NCBI GenBank assembly: GCA_051649305.1
Contig: JBOFGV010000096.1
Location: 65,628-129,627, forward strand
DNA length: 64,000 nt
From: JADCCX01 sp051649305
GTDB lineage: Bacteria > Pseudomonadota > Alphaproteobacteria > Rhizobiales > Beijerinckiaceae
Direction: 5' to 3'
The position numbers and the translations under genes were made by a program. Shown here piece by piece: positions 44,661 through 52,980 of the stretch; the first letter of the stretch is position 1; each line of letters starts with the position of its first letter. The notes beneath the pieces were generated by a model. That model worked only from the letters and a program-made list of their open reading frames with translations. It was not told the origin of the DNA and searched no databases.

Positions 44661-45512
44661 ATGACCACCAAAGAAAATCCTTCGCTGGCTAATGTTCTGA
44701 TCGGCCCGGCCACCGCCTTCGTCATTCTGATGATGGCGGTGCCATTGCTGATCCTGTTCCGTTACAGCCTCAACGCCTTTGCGCCGGGCAAGGGCATGGT
44801 GGAGGCTGTGACAGCCGCGAACTACATCAAGTTTTTTTCAGACCCGTTTTATCTCAATGTCCTGTGGCGGACAGTACGCGTTGCGCTTGTGTCAACCGTG
44901 ATGTGCCTGCTCATGGGCTTCCCGCTGGCCTATTGGCTGGCGCGCATGCAGTCTGGCTGGAAGAACATGCTGATCATCCTGATCGTGCTGCCGCTGTTTG
45001 TCGGCAATGCGGTGCGGGCGGCGGGCTGGATGGCGATGTTTGGCAACAAGGGCTTTGTCAACGCCACGTTGATGTCACTTGGCATCACCAGTGAACCCCT
45101 GACAATCATGTACACCGAGTTCGCCGTCATCGTCGGCATCACAGCCGTGAACATGCCCTTCATGGTGTTGACCCTGCAAACCGTGATCGAGAGCATTCCG
45201 CGCCAGACAGAGGAAGCAGCACTCAACCTTGGCGCCTCGCCATGGCACGCCTTCTGGCGCGTTGTCTGGCCGCTGGCGCTGCCCGGTGTTGCGGCTGGTG
45301 TGATCCTCACCTTCATTCTGGCCATGAACGCCTATGCCACGCCCGTGCTGCTGGGCGGCCCGCGATTCCAGACCATGGGGCCATTGGTCTATGGCCAGTT
45401 TGTGCAGCAGAATAACTGGCCCTTTGGCGCGGCCATTTCCTTCATCCTGATGGCATCCACCATCGTGCTGACGGTTGCCGCCAACCGCATGACCCGCCCG
45501 CGTTACACCTGA
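44661..45512 (+). CDS. Polyamine-type ABC permease, PotB-like
   Basis: The 283-residue inner-membrane permease has the EAA loop RQTEEAALNLGASPWHAFWRV near residue 185 and six membrane segments. It completes the importer, but it is split from the other subunits by the repeat at 44517-44626. The usual order of potABCD is altered: C, A, D, repeat, B. No strong ribosome-binding site is seen before ATG 44661. The amidohydrolase gene begins 24 bases after its stop. Confidence 0.88.
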   Translation: MTTKENPSLANVLIGPATAFVILMMAVPLLILFRYSLNAFAPGKGMVEAVTAANYIKFFSDPFYLNVLWRTVRVALVSTVMCLLMGFPLAYWLARMQSGWKNMLIILIVLPLFVGNAVRAAGWMAMFGNKGFVNATLMSLGITSEPLTIMYTEFAVIVGITAVNMPFMVLTLQTVIESIPRQTEEAALNLGASPWHAFWRVVWPLALPGVAAGVILTFILAMNAYATPVLLGGPRFQTMGPLVYGQFVQQNNWPFGAAISFILMASTIVLTVAANRMTRPRYT

Positions 45513-45536
45513 TCCAGTCCACCCAAGGAGCCACCG

Positions 45537-46790
45537 ATGGCCACTCGCAAAGCAAAGCCCATCCTCTTCACCAATGCCAGCATTGTGGATGGCACATCGG
45601 ACCGCGCCAAAGAGGGCATGCATGTGCTGGTGGAAGGCGATGTGATCCGCGAGGTGTCTGCCAAAGCCATCAGCAGCGCTTCCGCCCGCGTGATCGACCT
45701 CAAGGGCAAGACGCTGATGCCGGGCCTGATCGATTGCCATGTGCATGTGATCGCCGCGATGACCAACCTGGCGCAGAATGCCATGCTGCCGGACAGTCTG
45801 ATGGCACACAAGGCAGCGCGCATCATGAACGGCATGCTGATGCGCGGCTTCACCACGGTGCGTGATGTGGCGGGTGCTGACATCGGGTTGAAGATGGCGC
45901 AGGCCGAAGGCTACATCACCGGCTCACGGCTCGTCATATGCGGCAAGGCGCTCTCGCAGACCAATGGCCATTCTGACTTGCGCGGGCGCTTCGATGATCG
46001 CCCGACTGCCTGGCTGGAGCGGCGTCTGGGGATGCTGGGGCGGATTGCGGACGGTGTTGATGCCTGCCGCCGTGCGGCGCGCGAGGAGATCAAAGCCGGG
46101 GCGGAGTTCATCAAGATCATGGCCAACGGCGGCGTGGCATCCCCCACCGACCCCATCGCTTTCCTGCAATATTCCCGCGAGGAAATCACCGCCATTGTGG
46201 AAGAGGCGGCGCATGCCAAGACCTATGTCTCAGCCCATCTCTACACCGATGAGGCAATCAAGCGGGCGGTGGAATGCGGCGTGATGTCGGTGGAACATGC
46301 CAACCTCATTGAGCCTGCCACGGCTGAATTGATGCACCAGAAGGGCGCCTTCGCTGTGCCAACCGTCATCGTCTATGATGCGCTCGCCAACGAAGGCGCA
46401 AGCCTTGGCCTGCCGCCGGATTCTGTCGCCAAGATCGAGACCGTCCGCAAGGGTGGCATGCGCTCATTGGAAATTCTTTCCAAAGCGAAGGTCATGATGG
46501 GCTACGGCTCGGATCTGATTGGCATGTCCATGCACCGCCATCAGTCGGAAGAGTTCCTGGTCCGCAACCGCGTGTTGCCAGCCCATACGGTCATCAGCCA
46601 TGCCACGGTCAATGCCGCAAAAATCTGCCAGATGGAAGGCAAGATTGGCACGATTGCAGCGGGCGCTTTTGCCGACATGATTGTGGTCGATGGCAATCCG
46701 CTGAAAGACCTCAGCCTGCTGACAGGGCAGGGGAAGCACATGCCGATGATCATGCAGTCTGGCGCAATGATCAAGAACCAGCTGCGGTAG
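45537..46790 (+). CDS. Metal-dependent amidohydrolase (imidazolonepropionase-like)
   Basis: The 417-residue cytoplasmic enzyme of the amidohydrolase superfamily shows HVH after LMPGLIDC (metal site), the bridging lysine in EFIKIMANGG, histidines in SAHLY and SVEHAN, and the aspartate in GYGSDLIG. The C-terminus has the small beta-domain block GTIAAGAFADMIVVDGNPL. It may hydrolyse an amide or a cyclic compound brought in by the importer upstream, for instance an N-acyl amino acid or a dipeptide. A GGAG site precedes ATG 45537. The exact reaction is unknown. Confidence 0.88.
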   Translation: MATRKAKPILFTNASIVDGTSDRAKEGMHVLVEGDVIREVSAKAISSASARVIDLKGKTLMPGLIDCHVHVIAAMTNLAQNAMLPDSLMAHKAARIMNGMLMRGFTTVRDVAGADIGLKMAQAEGYITGSRLVICGKALSQTNGHSDLRGRFDDRPTAWLERRLGMLGRIADGVDACRRAAREEIKAGAEFIKIMANGGVASPTDPIAFLQYSREEITAIVEEAAHAKTYVSAHLYTDEAIKRAVECGVMSVEHANLIEPATAELMHQKGAFAVPTVIVYDALANEGASLGLPPDSVAKIETVRKGGMRSLEILSKAKVMMGYGSDLIGMSMHRHQSEEFLVRNRVLPAHTVISHATVNAAKICQMEGKIGTIAAGAFADMIVVDGNPLKDLSLLTGQGKHMPMIMQSGAMIKNQLR

Positions 46791-46796
46791 GGGCTG

Positions 46797-47702
46797 CTAC
46801 ACCAAGCCTTTGCGCACATGCTGCGCCACATCGGCATGGCGGGCAAACCAGACATCCGGTTTTGAGCGCATGTGGGAGATAAGCTCTTCCAGAATGAACA
46901 TGCGCGAGCGATAGCCGATGACGTGGGGATGCATGGTCAGCAGGAACAGACCACCCTCGGCATAGGCGCGGTCAAACTCACGGCGGAAGATATCGAGCAC
47001 GGCTTCCGGCGGCGTATAGGGGCGCAGCGCCTGAAAGCGGTTCATGTTGAAGTAAACCGCATCATCCCTGATCCACTCAACCGGCAGCTCGACAATACCA
47101 GTCGGCTCACCATTCTGCATCAACTCATAGGGGTCATCATCCGCCATCAGGGATGAATCATAAAGCAGCCCCATGTCGCGCTGGATTGTCAGGGTGGCAG
47201 GTGAAAAATCCCATGACGGTGTGCGCATGCCCACGGGCCGCACGCCGGTGATCTGCTCCAGCGTTTCTGATGCGCGCATGTGCAGATCCCGCTCGGTTGC
47301 TTCGGGCAGCACCGAATTCAATTCGTGGATCCAGCCGTGCAGGCCAATTTCGTGACCCTCAGCGATCACGCGGCGCTGCTCATCCGGGTAAAGCATGGCA
47401 GCGACAGCCGGCACGAAGAAGGTGGCCGGAATGCTGGCCTTGCGCAGCGTTTCCAGAATGCGCGGCACACCAACACGGTTGCCGTATTGCCCCCATGACA
47501 TGCGGCCAATGGAGCGGCCACCATCGCGCAACTCGTTGGTGTCGTGATCACTGTCAAACGAAAGCGCCACAGCACAGCGCGCGCCGTTGGGCCAGCTTGC
47601 AGGCTTGAGACTGCGGCCCGCCCGCACCTGATCCACCCGCCTGCGCCATTCGACTTCCGGCCAGAGCCAAGGCTTGTTGTCATCAAATGTATTACTGGCC
47701 AT
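46797..47702 (-). CDS. Polysaccharide deacetylase-like (NodB fold) hydrolase
   Basis: The 301-residue protein has NodB-fold metal motifs: FDSDHDT (49-55), the HGWIHE block and RTPSWDFSP. It has no signal peptide and so acts in the cytoplasm. It resembles the PuuE/PgdA-like group that acts on small amides such as allantoin or formylated compounds, as well as on glycans. It is the last gene of the minus-strand Dpp-like unit, three bases after the ATPase, and converges on the amidohydrolase with a six-base gap. Its context favours a small-molecule substrate. Confidence 0.82.
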   Translation of the reverse strand: MASNTFDDNKPWLWPEVEWRRRVDQVRAGRSLKPASWPNGARCAVALSFDSDHDTNELRDGGRSIGRMSWGQYGNRVGVPRILETLRKASIPATFFVPAVAAMLYPDEQRRVIAEGHEIGLHGWIHELNSVLPEATERDLHMRASETLEQITGVRPVGMRTPSWDFSPATLTIQRDMGLLYDSSLMADDDPYELMQNGEPTGIVELPVEWIRDDAVYFNMNRFQALRPYTPPEAVLDIFRREFDRAYAEGGLFLLTMHPHVIGYRSRMFILEELISHMRSKPDVWFARHADVAQHVRKGLV

Positions 47703-47705
47703 GCT

Positions 47706-48701
47706 TCAGGCCTCCAGTGGAAAGTGGCAGGCCGTGCTATGCGCTCCACCTGTTTCAACAAGGGCAGGCCGATCAGTTTTACACCGCGCCTGCGCAAAGG
47801 CACAACGCTGGTGAAAGGCGCAGCCCGGCGGCGGGTTGAGCGGGGAGGGGAGTTCTCCCCTGATCGGCACAACGTCCTCAACCGGCGAACCATCAGCTGC
47901 AAGACGCGGTGCTGAATCCAGCAGTGCGCGCGTATAGGGATGGCGCGGGTTGGCGAATATGTCAGCGGTTGTCCCAAGCTCAACAATGCGGCCGAGATAC
48001 ATGATCGCCACACGGTCGCTGACATGGCGAACCACGCTGAGATCATGGCTGATAAACAGCATGGTCAGGTTCAACTCGCGGCGCAGTTTCAAAAAGAGAT
48101 TGATGATCTGCGCCTGAATGGAAACGTCAAGCGAGGCGACCGGCTCATCACAAACCAATGCTTCCGGCCGCATGGCGAGCGCACGGGCAATGGCCACACG
48201 CTGGCGCTGGCCTCCGGAAAACTGATGCGGAAAACGCTCGGCCGCAGCAGCGTCCAATCCCACCGCTTCAAGCCAGCGCGCCACATCCTGTTGCGCTTCA
48301 GCCCGCGTGATCAAGCCATGGGCAACTGGGCCTTCGCTGATCGTATCTCCCACCCGCATGCGCGGATTGAGCGAGGCGAAGGGGTCCTGAAACACCATCT
48401 GGATGCGGGTCATACGCTTGCGACCATTGACCATGACAGGATTGCCACCGACAGAAGCTGAACCTGCTCCTTGCGGCAGGATGCCCGCAGCGATGCGCCC
48501 AAGGGTGGACTTGCCGCAGCCGGACTCGCCCACCAACCCAAGTGTTTCGCCCTTGGCAATGGAAAGCGAAACACCTTCCACCGCATGCACCACGGTGGCC
48601 GTCGCTTTCTGGCCCGTGAGGCGTTTGGCCAGCCGTTCAGTCAGAGGGGGCGTCGAGACAAAGCGGCGCGTGATATCGGACAGGGTGATAAAGCCACTCA
48701 T
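47706..48701 (-). CDS. Dpp/Opp-type ABC ATPase, DppF-like (cluster 1)
   Basis: The 331-residue ATPase has Walker A GESGCGKST, signature FSGGQRQRVAIARAL, Walker B VCDEPVASLDVSI and the C-terminal oligopeptide-transporter domain with CAFHQRCAFAQARC, a cysteine cluster as in iron-sulfur-binding Dpp ATPases. It is the second ATPase of the pair and overlaps DppD-like by four bases. It has an insert (LTERLAKRLTGQKATATV) near the N-terminus. Confidence 0.9.
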   Translation of the reverse strand: MSGFITLSDITRRFVSTPPLTERLAKRLTGQKATATVVHAVEGVSLSIAKGETLGLVGESGCGKSTLGRIAAGILPQGAGSASVGGNPVMVNGRKRMTRIQMVFQDPFASLNPRMRVGDTISEGPVAHGLITRAEAQQDVARWLEAVGLDAAAAERFPHQFSGGQRQRVAIARALAMRPEALVCDEPVASLDVSIQAQIINLFLKLRRELNLTMLFISHDLSVVRHVSDRVAIMYLGRIVELGTTADIFANPRHPYTRALLDSAPRLAADGSPVEDVVPIRGELPSPLNPPPGCAFHQRCAFAQARCKTDRPALVETGGAHSTACHFPLEA

Positions 48702-49684
48702 GGGTTTACCCCGCTAAGCGGGTGATGGCAGCGCCATGTCCGGCTACCATCTCTTGTCTGCGCAGGTGCGACGCCACAGGCATCAGTCGCATAGGTGCAG
48801 CGTGGCCGGAAGGCACATCCCTCCGGCCGCGCAAACAGCGAAGGGCCAGCGCCTGGAATCTGTACCAGATCCCGACCCGGCTCAGCACGTGAGGGCAGGC
48901 TGTCAATCAAGCCCCGCGTGTAGGGATGGCGCGGCTGGCGCAGCACTTCGGCCGTTGGCCCTTCCTCAATCAGGCGACCGGCGTACATCACCAGCAGCCG
49001 CGAGGCGAGCACCGAGACGGTCGCAAGATCATGGCTGATCCAGATGAGGCTGACACCTGCCTCGCGCACCAGCGTTTTCATCTCGACCAGAATCTGCGCC
49101 TGAATAGACACATCAAGCGCCGTGGTCGGCTCGTCGCAGATCACGAGGGCAGGGTTGTTAAGGAAGGCAATGGCGATGGCCACGCGCTGGCGCATGCCGC
49201 CTGAAAGCTCGTGCGGATAGGCGTTCAGCCGCCGCTCGGGATCAGGAATGCCGACCTTGGCGAGCGCCTCCACCGATCGCCTGTGCATCTCGTCAGCGGA
49301 AGGCTTGCCATGGGCCTCAAGCGCCATCGCCATCTGACGCGAGACTTTCAGCACGGGATTAAGCGTGCTCATGGGGTCCTGAAACACCATGGAGATTCGC
49401 CGCCCGCGCAAGGCCCGCAGTTGTTTGCGCGGCAGGCCGATAAGCTCCTGACCATCAAGCTTCACCGAGCCGCCAGCGATGCGTCCGGGCGGATCAATCA
49501 GACCCAAAAGGGAATAACCCGTGACGCTCTTGCCGGAGCCAGACTCACCCACCAGACCGACAATCTCGCCGGGATCGATATCGAACGAGACCCCATCCAC
49601 GGCACGGCCAACACCGGCACGGGTGGAGAACTGCGTGGCGAGATCACGCACCTGAAGCAACGGCTGGTTCATGGTGGCGCTCAT
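48698..49684 (-). CDS. Dpp/Opp-type ABC ATPase, DppD-like (cluster 1)
   Basis: The 328-residue ATPase has Walker A GESGSGKS, signature LSGGMRQRVAIAIA and Walker B ICDEPTTALDVSI. It ends with the oligopeptide-transporter domain, including CAFRPRCTYATDAC. The first codon overlaps the permease stop (ATGA); a second ATG at 49672 is also possible. It powers import with the neighbouring DppF-like subunit. Confidence 0.9.
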   Translation of the reverse strand: MSATMNQPLLQVRDLATQFSTRAGVGRAVDGVSFDIDPGEIVGLVGESGSGKSVTGYSLLGLIDPPGRIAGGSVKLDGQELIGLPRKQLRALRGRRISMVFQDPMSTLNPVLKVSRQMAMALEAHGKPSADEMHRRSVEALAKVGIPDPERRLNAYPHELSGGMRQRVAIAIAFLNNPALVICDEPTTALDVSIQAQILVEMKTLVREAGVSLIWISHDLATVSVLASRLLVMYAGRLIEEGPTAEVLRQPRHPYTRGLIDSLPSRAEPGRDLVQIPGAGPSLFARPEGCAFRPRCTYATDACGVAPAQTRDGSRTWRCHHPLSGVNP

Positions 49685-50580
49685 CGCTTCAGTCTCGGAT
49701 TGAGCTGATCACGGATCTGGTCCCCCACCAGATTGATCACGACGATAAGCACGATCAATGCCACGCCGGGATAGATGGAAATCCAGTAACGGCCAGAAAG
49801 CATGTACTGAAAGCCGTTGGCGATCAGCATGCCCAGTGACGGTTCTGACACTGGCATGCCAAGACCGAGGAACGAGAGCGTGGCCTCCAGCGCAATAGAG
49901 TTGGCGATCTGCACGGTCGCCACCACAATCAGCGGCGGCAGGCAGTTGGGCAGCACATGGCGGAAGGCCACACGGCCAAGGCTGAGAGGCGTGGAGAGCG
50001 CGGCCTCCACATAATCCTTCGAGCGCTCAGCCGTTGCAGCGCCATGCGCCGTGCGGGCGAAATAAGCGTATTGCGCCGTCACCAGAGCGGCGATCAATTG
50101 CCACTTTCCCTGCCCCAGCATGGCGGCCAGCACCAGCGCCAGCAGGATGGCGGGGAACGAGAGCTGCAGGTCGATGATCCGCATGATGAGCGTTTCAACA
50201 CGCCCGCTCACAAAGCCTGCCAATGTGCCAAGCCCGGCGCCCAGCGAAAAGGCTATGGCACCGGCCATCAGGCCTACCTGCAGCGAAATCCGCAAGCCGT
50301 AGAGAATGGCGGAATAAAGATCGCGCCCCTGCGCATCTGTGCCGAGCCAGTGGGTGAAGCCCTTGCTGCCGATATAGCCCGGCGGTCGACGCGCATCGGA
50401 CAACACCAGCGAGGCGAGATCATAGGGGTTCTGTGGCGTGATGAGCGGTGCGGCAATGGCAAGCAGAATGATGGCCATGAGCACAATGACAGCGGCTACC
50501 GCAATGCGGCTTTCCATGAACTCGGCCAGGAAAATCCGGAGTGGGCTGCGGCTGGCAACAGGAGTGGAAGGCGCGCTCAT
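49681..50580 (-). CDS. Dpp/Opp-type ABC permease, DppC-like (cluster 1)
   Basis: This 299-residue inner-membrane permease contains the DppC block GTDAQGRDLYSAILYGLRISL. Its EAA-type loop is YVEAALSTPLSLGRVAFRHVLPN near residue 200, and ALEATLSFLGLG follows. It overlaps both neighbours by four bases. Its protein partner is DppB-like. Confidence 0.9.
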   Translation of the reverse strand: MSAPSTPVASRSPLRIFLAEFMESRIAVAAVIVLMAIILLAIAAPLITPQNPYDLASLVLSDARRPPGYIGSKGFTHWLGTDAQGRDLYSAILYGLRISLQVGLMAGAIAFSLGAGLGTLAGFVSGRVETLIMRIIDLQLSFPAILLALVLAAMLGQGKWQLIAALVTAQYAYFARTAHGAATAERSKDYVEAALSTPLSLGRVAFRHVLPNCLPPLIVVATVQIANSIALEATLSFLGLGMPVSEPSLGMLIANGFQYMLSGRYWISIYPGVALIVLIVVINLVGDQIRDQLNPRLKR

Positions 50581-51551
50581 GCTGTCTTCCTTGCGCGCAA
50601 CCGCGGATCAAGCGCTGCGTAGGCGATGTCGACTGTCAGGTTGATGACGATGAAAAGCAGCGCAACCAGCATGAGATAGGCGACCATCACCGGACGATCG
50701 AGCGTCGAGATGCTGTCGATGATGAGTTTGCCCACGCCGGGCCAAGAGAAGATCGTTTCTGTGACGACAGCAAAGGCGAGGGTGGACCCGAACTCCAGAC
50801 CAAACACCGTGACCAGCGGAATGGCGATGAGACGCAGCACATGGCGGCGCAGGATTGTGGCTTCGCTCTCTCCCGCAGCACGGGCAAAACGCACGGTGTC
50901 GGTCAGCATGATTTCACGCGTGCCAGCCCTTGACAGGCGGATCATCAGCGAGAGTTTGAACAAGGCAAGATTGAGCGACGGCAGGAACATGTGGGTCAAG
51001 CCGTTGAGCGTGAGGAAGCTCCACTCGACACCCAGAACGCTCACGGTCTCACCCCTGCCACCGGCGGGCAACACACCAAGATTGACCGCGAAGGTGAAGA
51101 TCAGCAACAGGCCAATCCAGAATGTCGGCACGGAAAAACCAAGGACCGAAACAGCCATGATAAATTTGGATAGCACGCTATCTGGTTTGTAGCCCGCATA
51201 CATTCCAAGCGGCACACCGATCAATGTGGCGCCCAGCACAGCCGCCAGCGTGATTTCCAATGTGGCTGGCAGGCGCGACAGGATGAGGGTAAGGACCGGC
51301 ATGTTGTAGACAAAGGAGCGGCCAAAATCCCCCGCGGCCAAGCGCTGCAGGAAGGTGAGATACTGCCGCCACAACGGCTGATCAAAACCGTAGGCCTTGA
51401 TGGTCTGCTCCCGGATCTGCTGTGTCACATCAGGCGAGATCAGAACATCGATAGGGTTGCCCACCGCATAGACACCCGTGAAGACCAGCGCCGAGATGAC
51501 CATCATCACCACGAAGGCTTGCATCAGACGCTGGAGGATGAAGGCCAGCAC
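50577..51551 (-). CDS. Dpp/Opp-type ABC permease, DppB-like (cluster 1)
   Basis: This 324-residue permease has an N-terminal anchor (FILQRLMQAFVVMMVISALVF), a QYLTFLQRLAAGDFGRSFVYN block, and the loop RAAGESEATILRRHVLRLIAIPLVTVFGLEFG. It starts seven bases after the creatininase gene. The binding protein for this importer is encoded divergently at 52981. Confidence 0.9.
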   Translation of the reverse strand: MLAFILQRLMQAFVVMMVISALVFTGVYAVGNPIDVLISPDVTQQIREQTIKAYGFDQPLWRQYLTFLQRLAAGDFGRSFVYNMPVLTLILSRLPATLEITLAAVLGATLIGVPLGMYAGYKPDSVLSKFIMAVSVLGFSVPTFWIGLLLIFTFAVNLGVLPAGGRGETVSVLGVEWSFLTLNGLTHMFLPSLNLALFKLSLMIRLSRAGTREIMLTDTVRFARAAGESEATILRRHVLRLIAIPLVTVFGLEFGSTLAFAVVTETIFSWPGVGKLIIDSISTLDRPVMVAYLMLVALLFIVINLTVDIAYAALDPRLRARKTA

Positions 51552-51557
51552 GCGCTG

Positions 51558-52259
51558 TCAATCCCAGTCCGAGGCGATGATGGCGCGGGTCTCGGCCACA
51601 GCCACATCCCAGATCGCCAGCATCTCATCATCGGGGCGCTGATAGTAGCCGCCGTAATTGCCATCGCCCAGAAGCGCTTTCTTGGCACCAGGATCAAGCC
51701 GCTGGAAGCGGGCGATATCCATCATCGGTTTTTGGTGATCGGGTTGCGTCACGCCGTCCAGTCGTGTCCAGGGAAAGTTCTCCATCCAGGATGCATGGGA
51801 GGCAACCGGATCCGTTGCCAGCACCTTGGCCATCGTTGCTGGCGCGCTCCACCAGTTGTGCCATTTCACCTGCACGCCCCTGTTGCGGTCCAGCCATTCC
51901 AGCACCGCGCCATGGGCAGGCGAATTGCCACCATGACCATTGACGATGGTGATGCGGCGAAAACCAGAGCGCACCATGCCATCGAGCACATCACAGATGA
52001 GGGCAGAGAGCGTGGACAGGCGCAGCGTGACAGTGCCGGGATAGTCTACAAAGCTTGGCGTCAGGCCGTAGTTCAGCACCGGAAAAACCGGGACATCCAG
52101 CGGTGCGCAGGCTTCTGTTGCTACCCGCTCAGCGAGGATCGCATCAACACAAAGACTGAGGCCTGCATGCTGCTCGGTGGAACCGATGGGCAACACAGCG
52201 CGGGTGTCACGCTTCGCCTGCGCCTCCACCTGCATCCAGTTCATCGCGGCAATGCGCAT
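51558..52259 (-). CDS. Creatininase-family amidohydrolase
   Basis: The 233-residue protein shows creatininase-family metal motifs: LPIGSTEQHAG near residue 23, a following D39 (CVDAI), and VNGHGGN. Members hydrolyse creatinine, formamides or related amides, or process peptides (MftE). A second typical glutamate (near 120) is not clearly placed. It lies between the MarR gene and the permeases in one minus-strand operon, so its substrate is likely what the importer brings in. Starts at ATG 52259, four bases after MarR. Confidence 0.85.
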   Translation of the reverse strand: MRIAAMNWMQVEAQAKRDTRAVLPIGSTEQHAGLSLCVDAILAERVATEACAPLDVPVFPVLNYGLTPSFVDYPGTVTLRLSTLSALICDVLDGMVRSGFRRITIVNGHGGNSPAHGAVLEWLDRNRGVQVKWHNWWSAPATMAKVLATDPVASHASWMENFPWTRLDGVTQPDHQKPMMDIARFQRLDPGAKKALLGDGNYGGYYQRPDDEMLAIWDVAVAETRAIIASDWD

Positions 52260-52262
52260 GCT

Positions 52263-52841
52263 CTATCTCCGCGTATGTTCGGCTGAAGGCTCAAACATGG
52301 CCAGCACGACCTTGGCCATGAGGGCTGAAAGCGTTTCGCGCTCCACAAGCGTGAGCGATGACAGCATTTCGTTTTCCAGTGCCTCAAACCGGGGCAGGGC
52401 CTCATCGTAGACAGCGCGCCCTTTTGGCGTGAGTGTGAGGTTCTGCTGACGGCGGTCAGACTCTCCTTCGCTGCGCCTAATGAGGCCGCGCTTGGCCAGA
52501 CGATTGACGGCACGGCTCAGCGTATTTTTCGGAAAAGCGGTGGAGGCAGCAATCTCGCTGGCGGTGACACCGTCCATCAGGGCCAGACTGTAAATCACCA
52601 CGAAGTCAGCGCGGGAAAGATCAAACCGCTCCTCCACCCAGTTGTAGAGTGGCGTGTTGTAGCGCAGGCCGAGGTAGTTAAACCGGGCTGCAAAACCGCA
52701 GGGGTTTCGCCACAGGCGCGCATGGGTGAAGGCATCCAGCCGCTGCCGCGCCAGCAGTTCTGCGCCCACACCCTCAAGGCCTGCCGTCGTCATGTCAGCC
52801 AACGGGCGGGCCTCAGTGTCTGATTCCTTGTTTAGTTCCAC
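52263..52841 (-). CDS. MarR-family transcriptional regulator
   Basis: The cytoplasmic protein has about 192 residues with the winged-helix MarR domain: FVVIYSLALMDGVTASEIAASTAFPKNTLSRAVNRLAKRGLI, then SEGESDRRQQNLTLTPKGR, the wing signature. I chose GTG 52841 with AAGG nine bases upstream; a TTG at 52850 is the alternative. It is the first gene of the operon and divergent from the binding-protein gene; it probably controls both through sites in the shared gap, responding to the transported compound. Confidence 0.88.
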   Translation of the reverse strand: MELNKESDTEARPLADMTTAGLEGVGAELLARQRLDAFTHARLWRNPCGFAARFNYLGLRYNTPLYNWVEERFDLSRADFVVIYSLALMDGVTASEIAASTAFPKNTLSRAVNRLAKRGLIRRSEGESDRRQQNLTLTPKGRAVYDEALPRFEALENEMLSSLTLVERETLSALMAKVVLAMFEPSAEHTRR

Positions 52842-52893
52842 GGTGAACAACCTTGCTTGTCCGAAGGATCATAATGATAAAAATTAGTTCCAC
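52832..52893. promoter_or_regulatory. Divergent control region with repeated TTAGTTCCAC boxes
   Basis: The 10-mer TTAGTTCCAC occurs at 52832-52841 and 52884-52893, 52 bases apart. The first sits in GTTCCACGGTGAAC (GTTC/GAAC arms), the second in TTCCACAAGGAA (TTCC/GGAA arms). They flank the start of the MarR gene and the presumed binding-protein promoter, as expected for MarR operators. Binding is inferred. Confidence 0.45.
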
Positions 52894-52980
52894 AAGGAAT
52901 TGACTGTTTTCTTTTTCGGGCCTTCAATGCGTTACTGGAACCCGGGCAATCAGCGTCCGGCTGAATTGGGGAGATCGACG

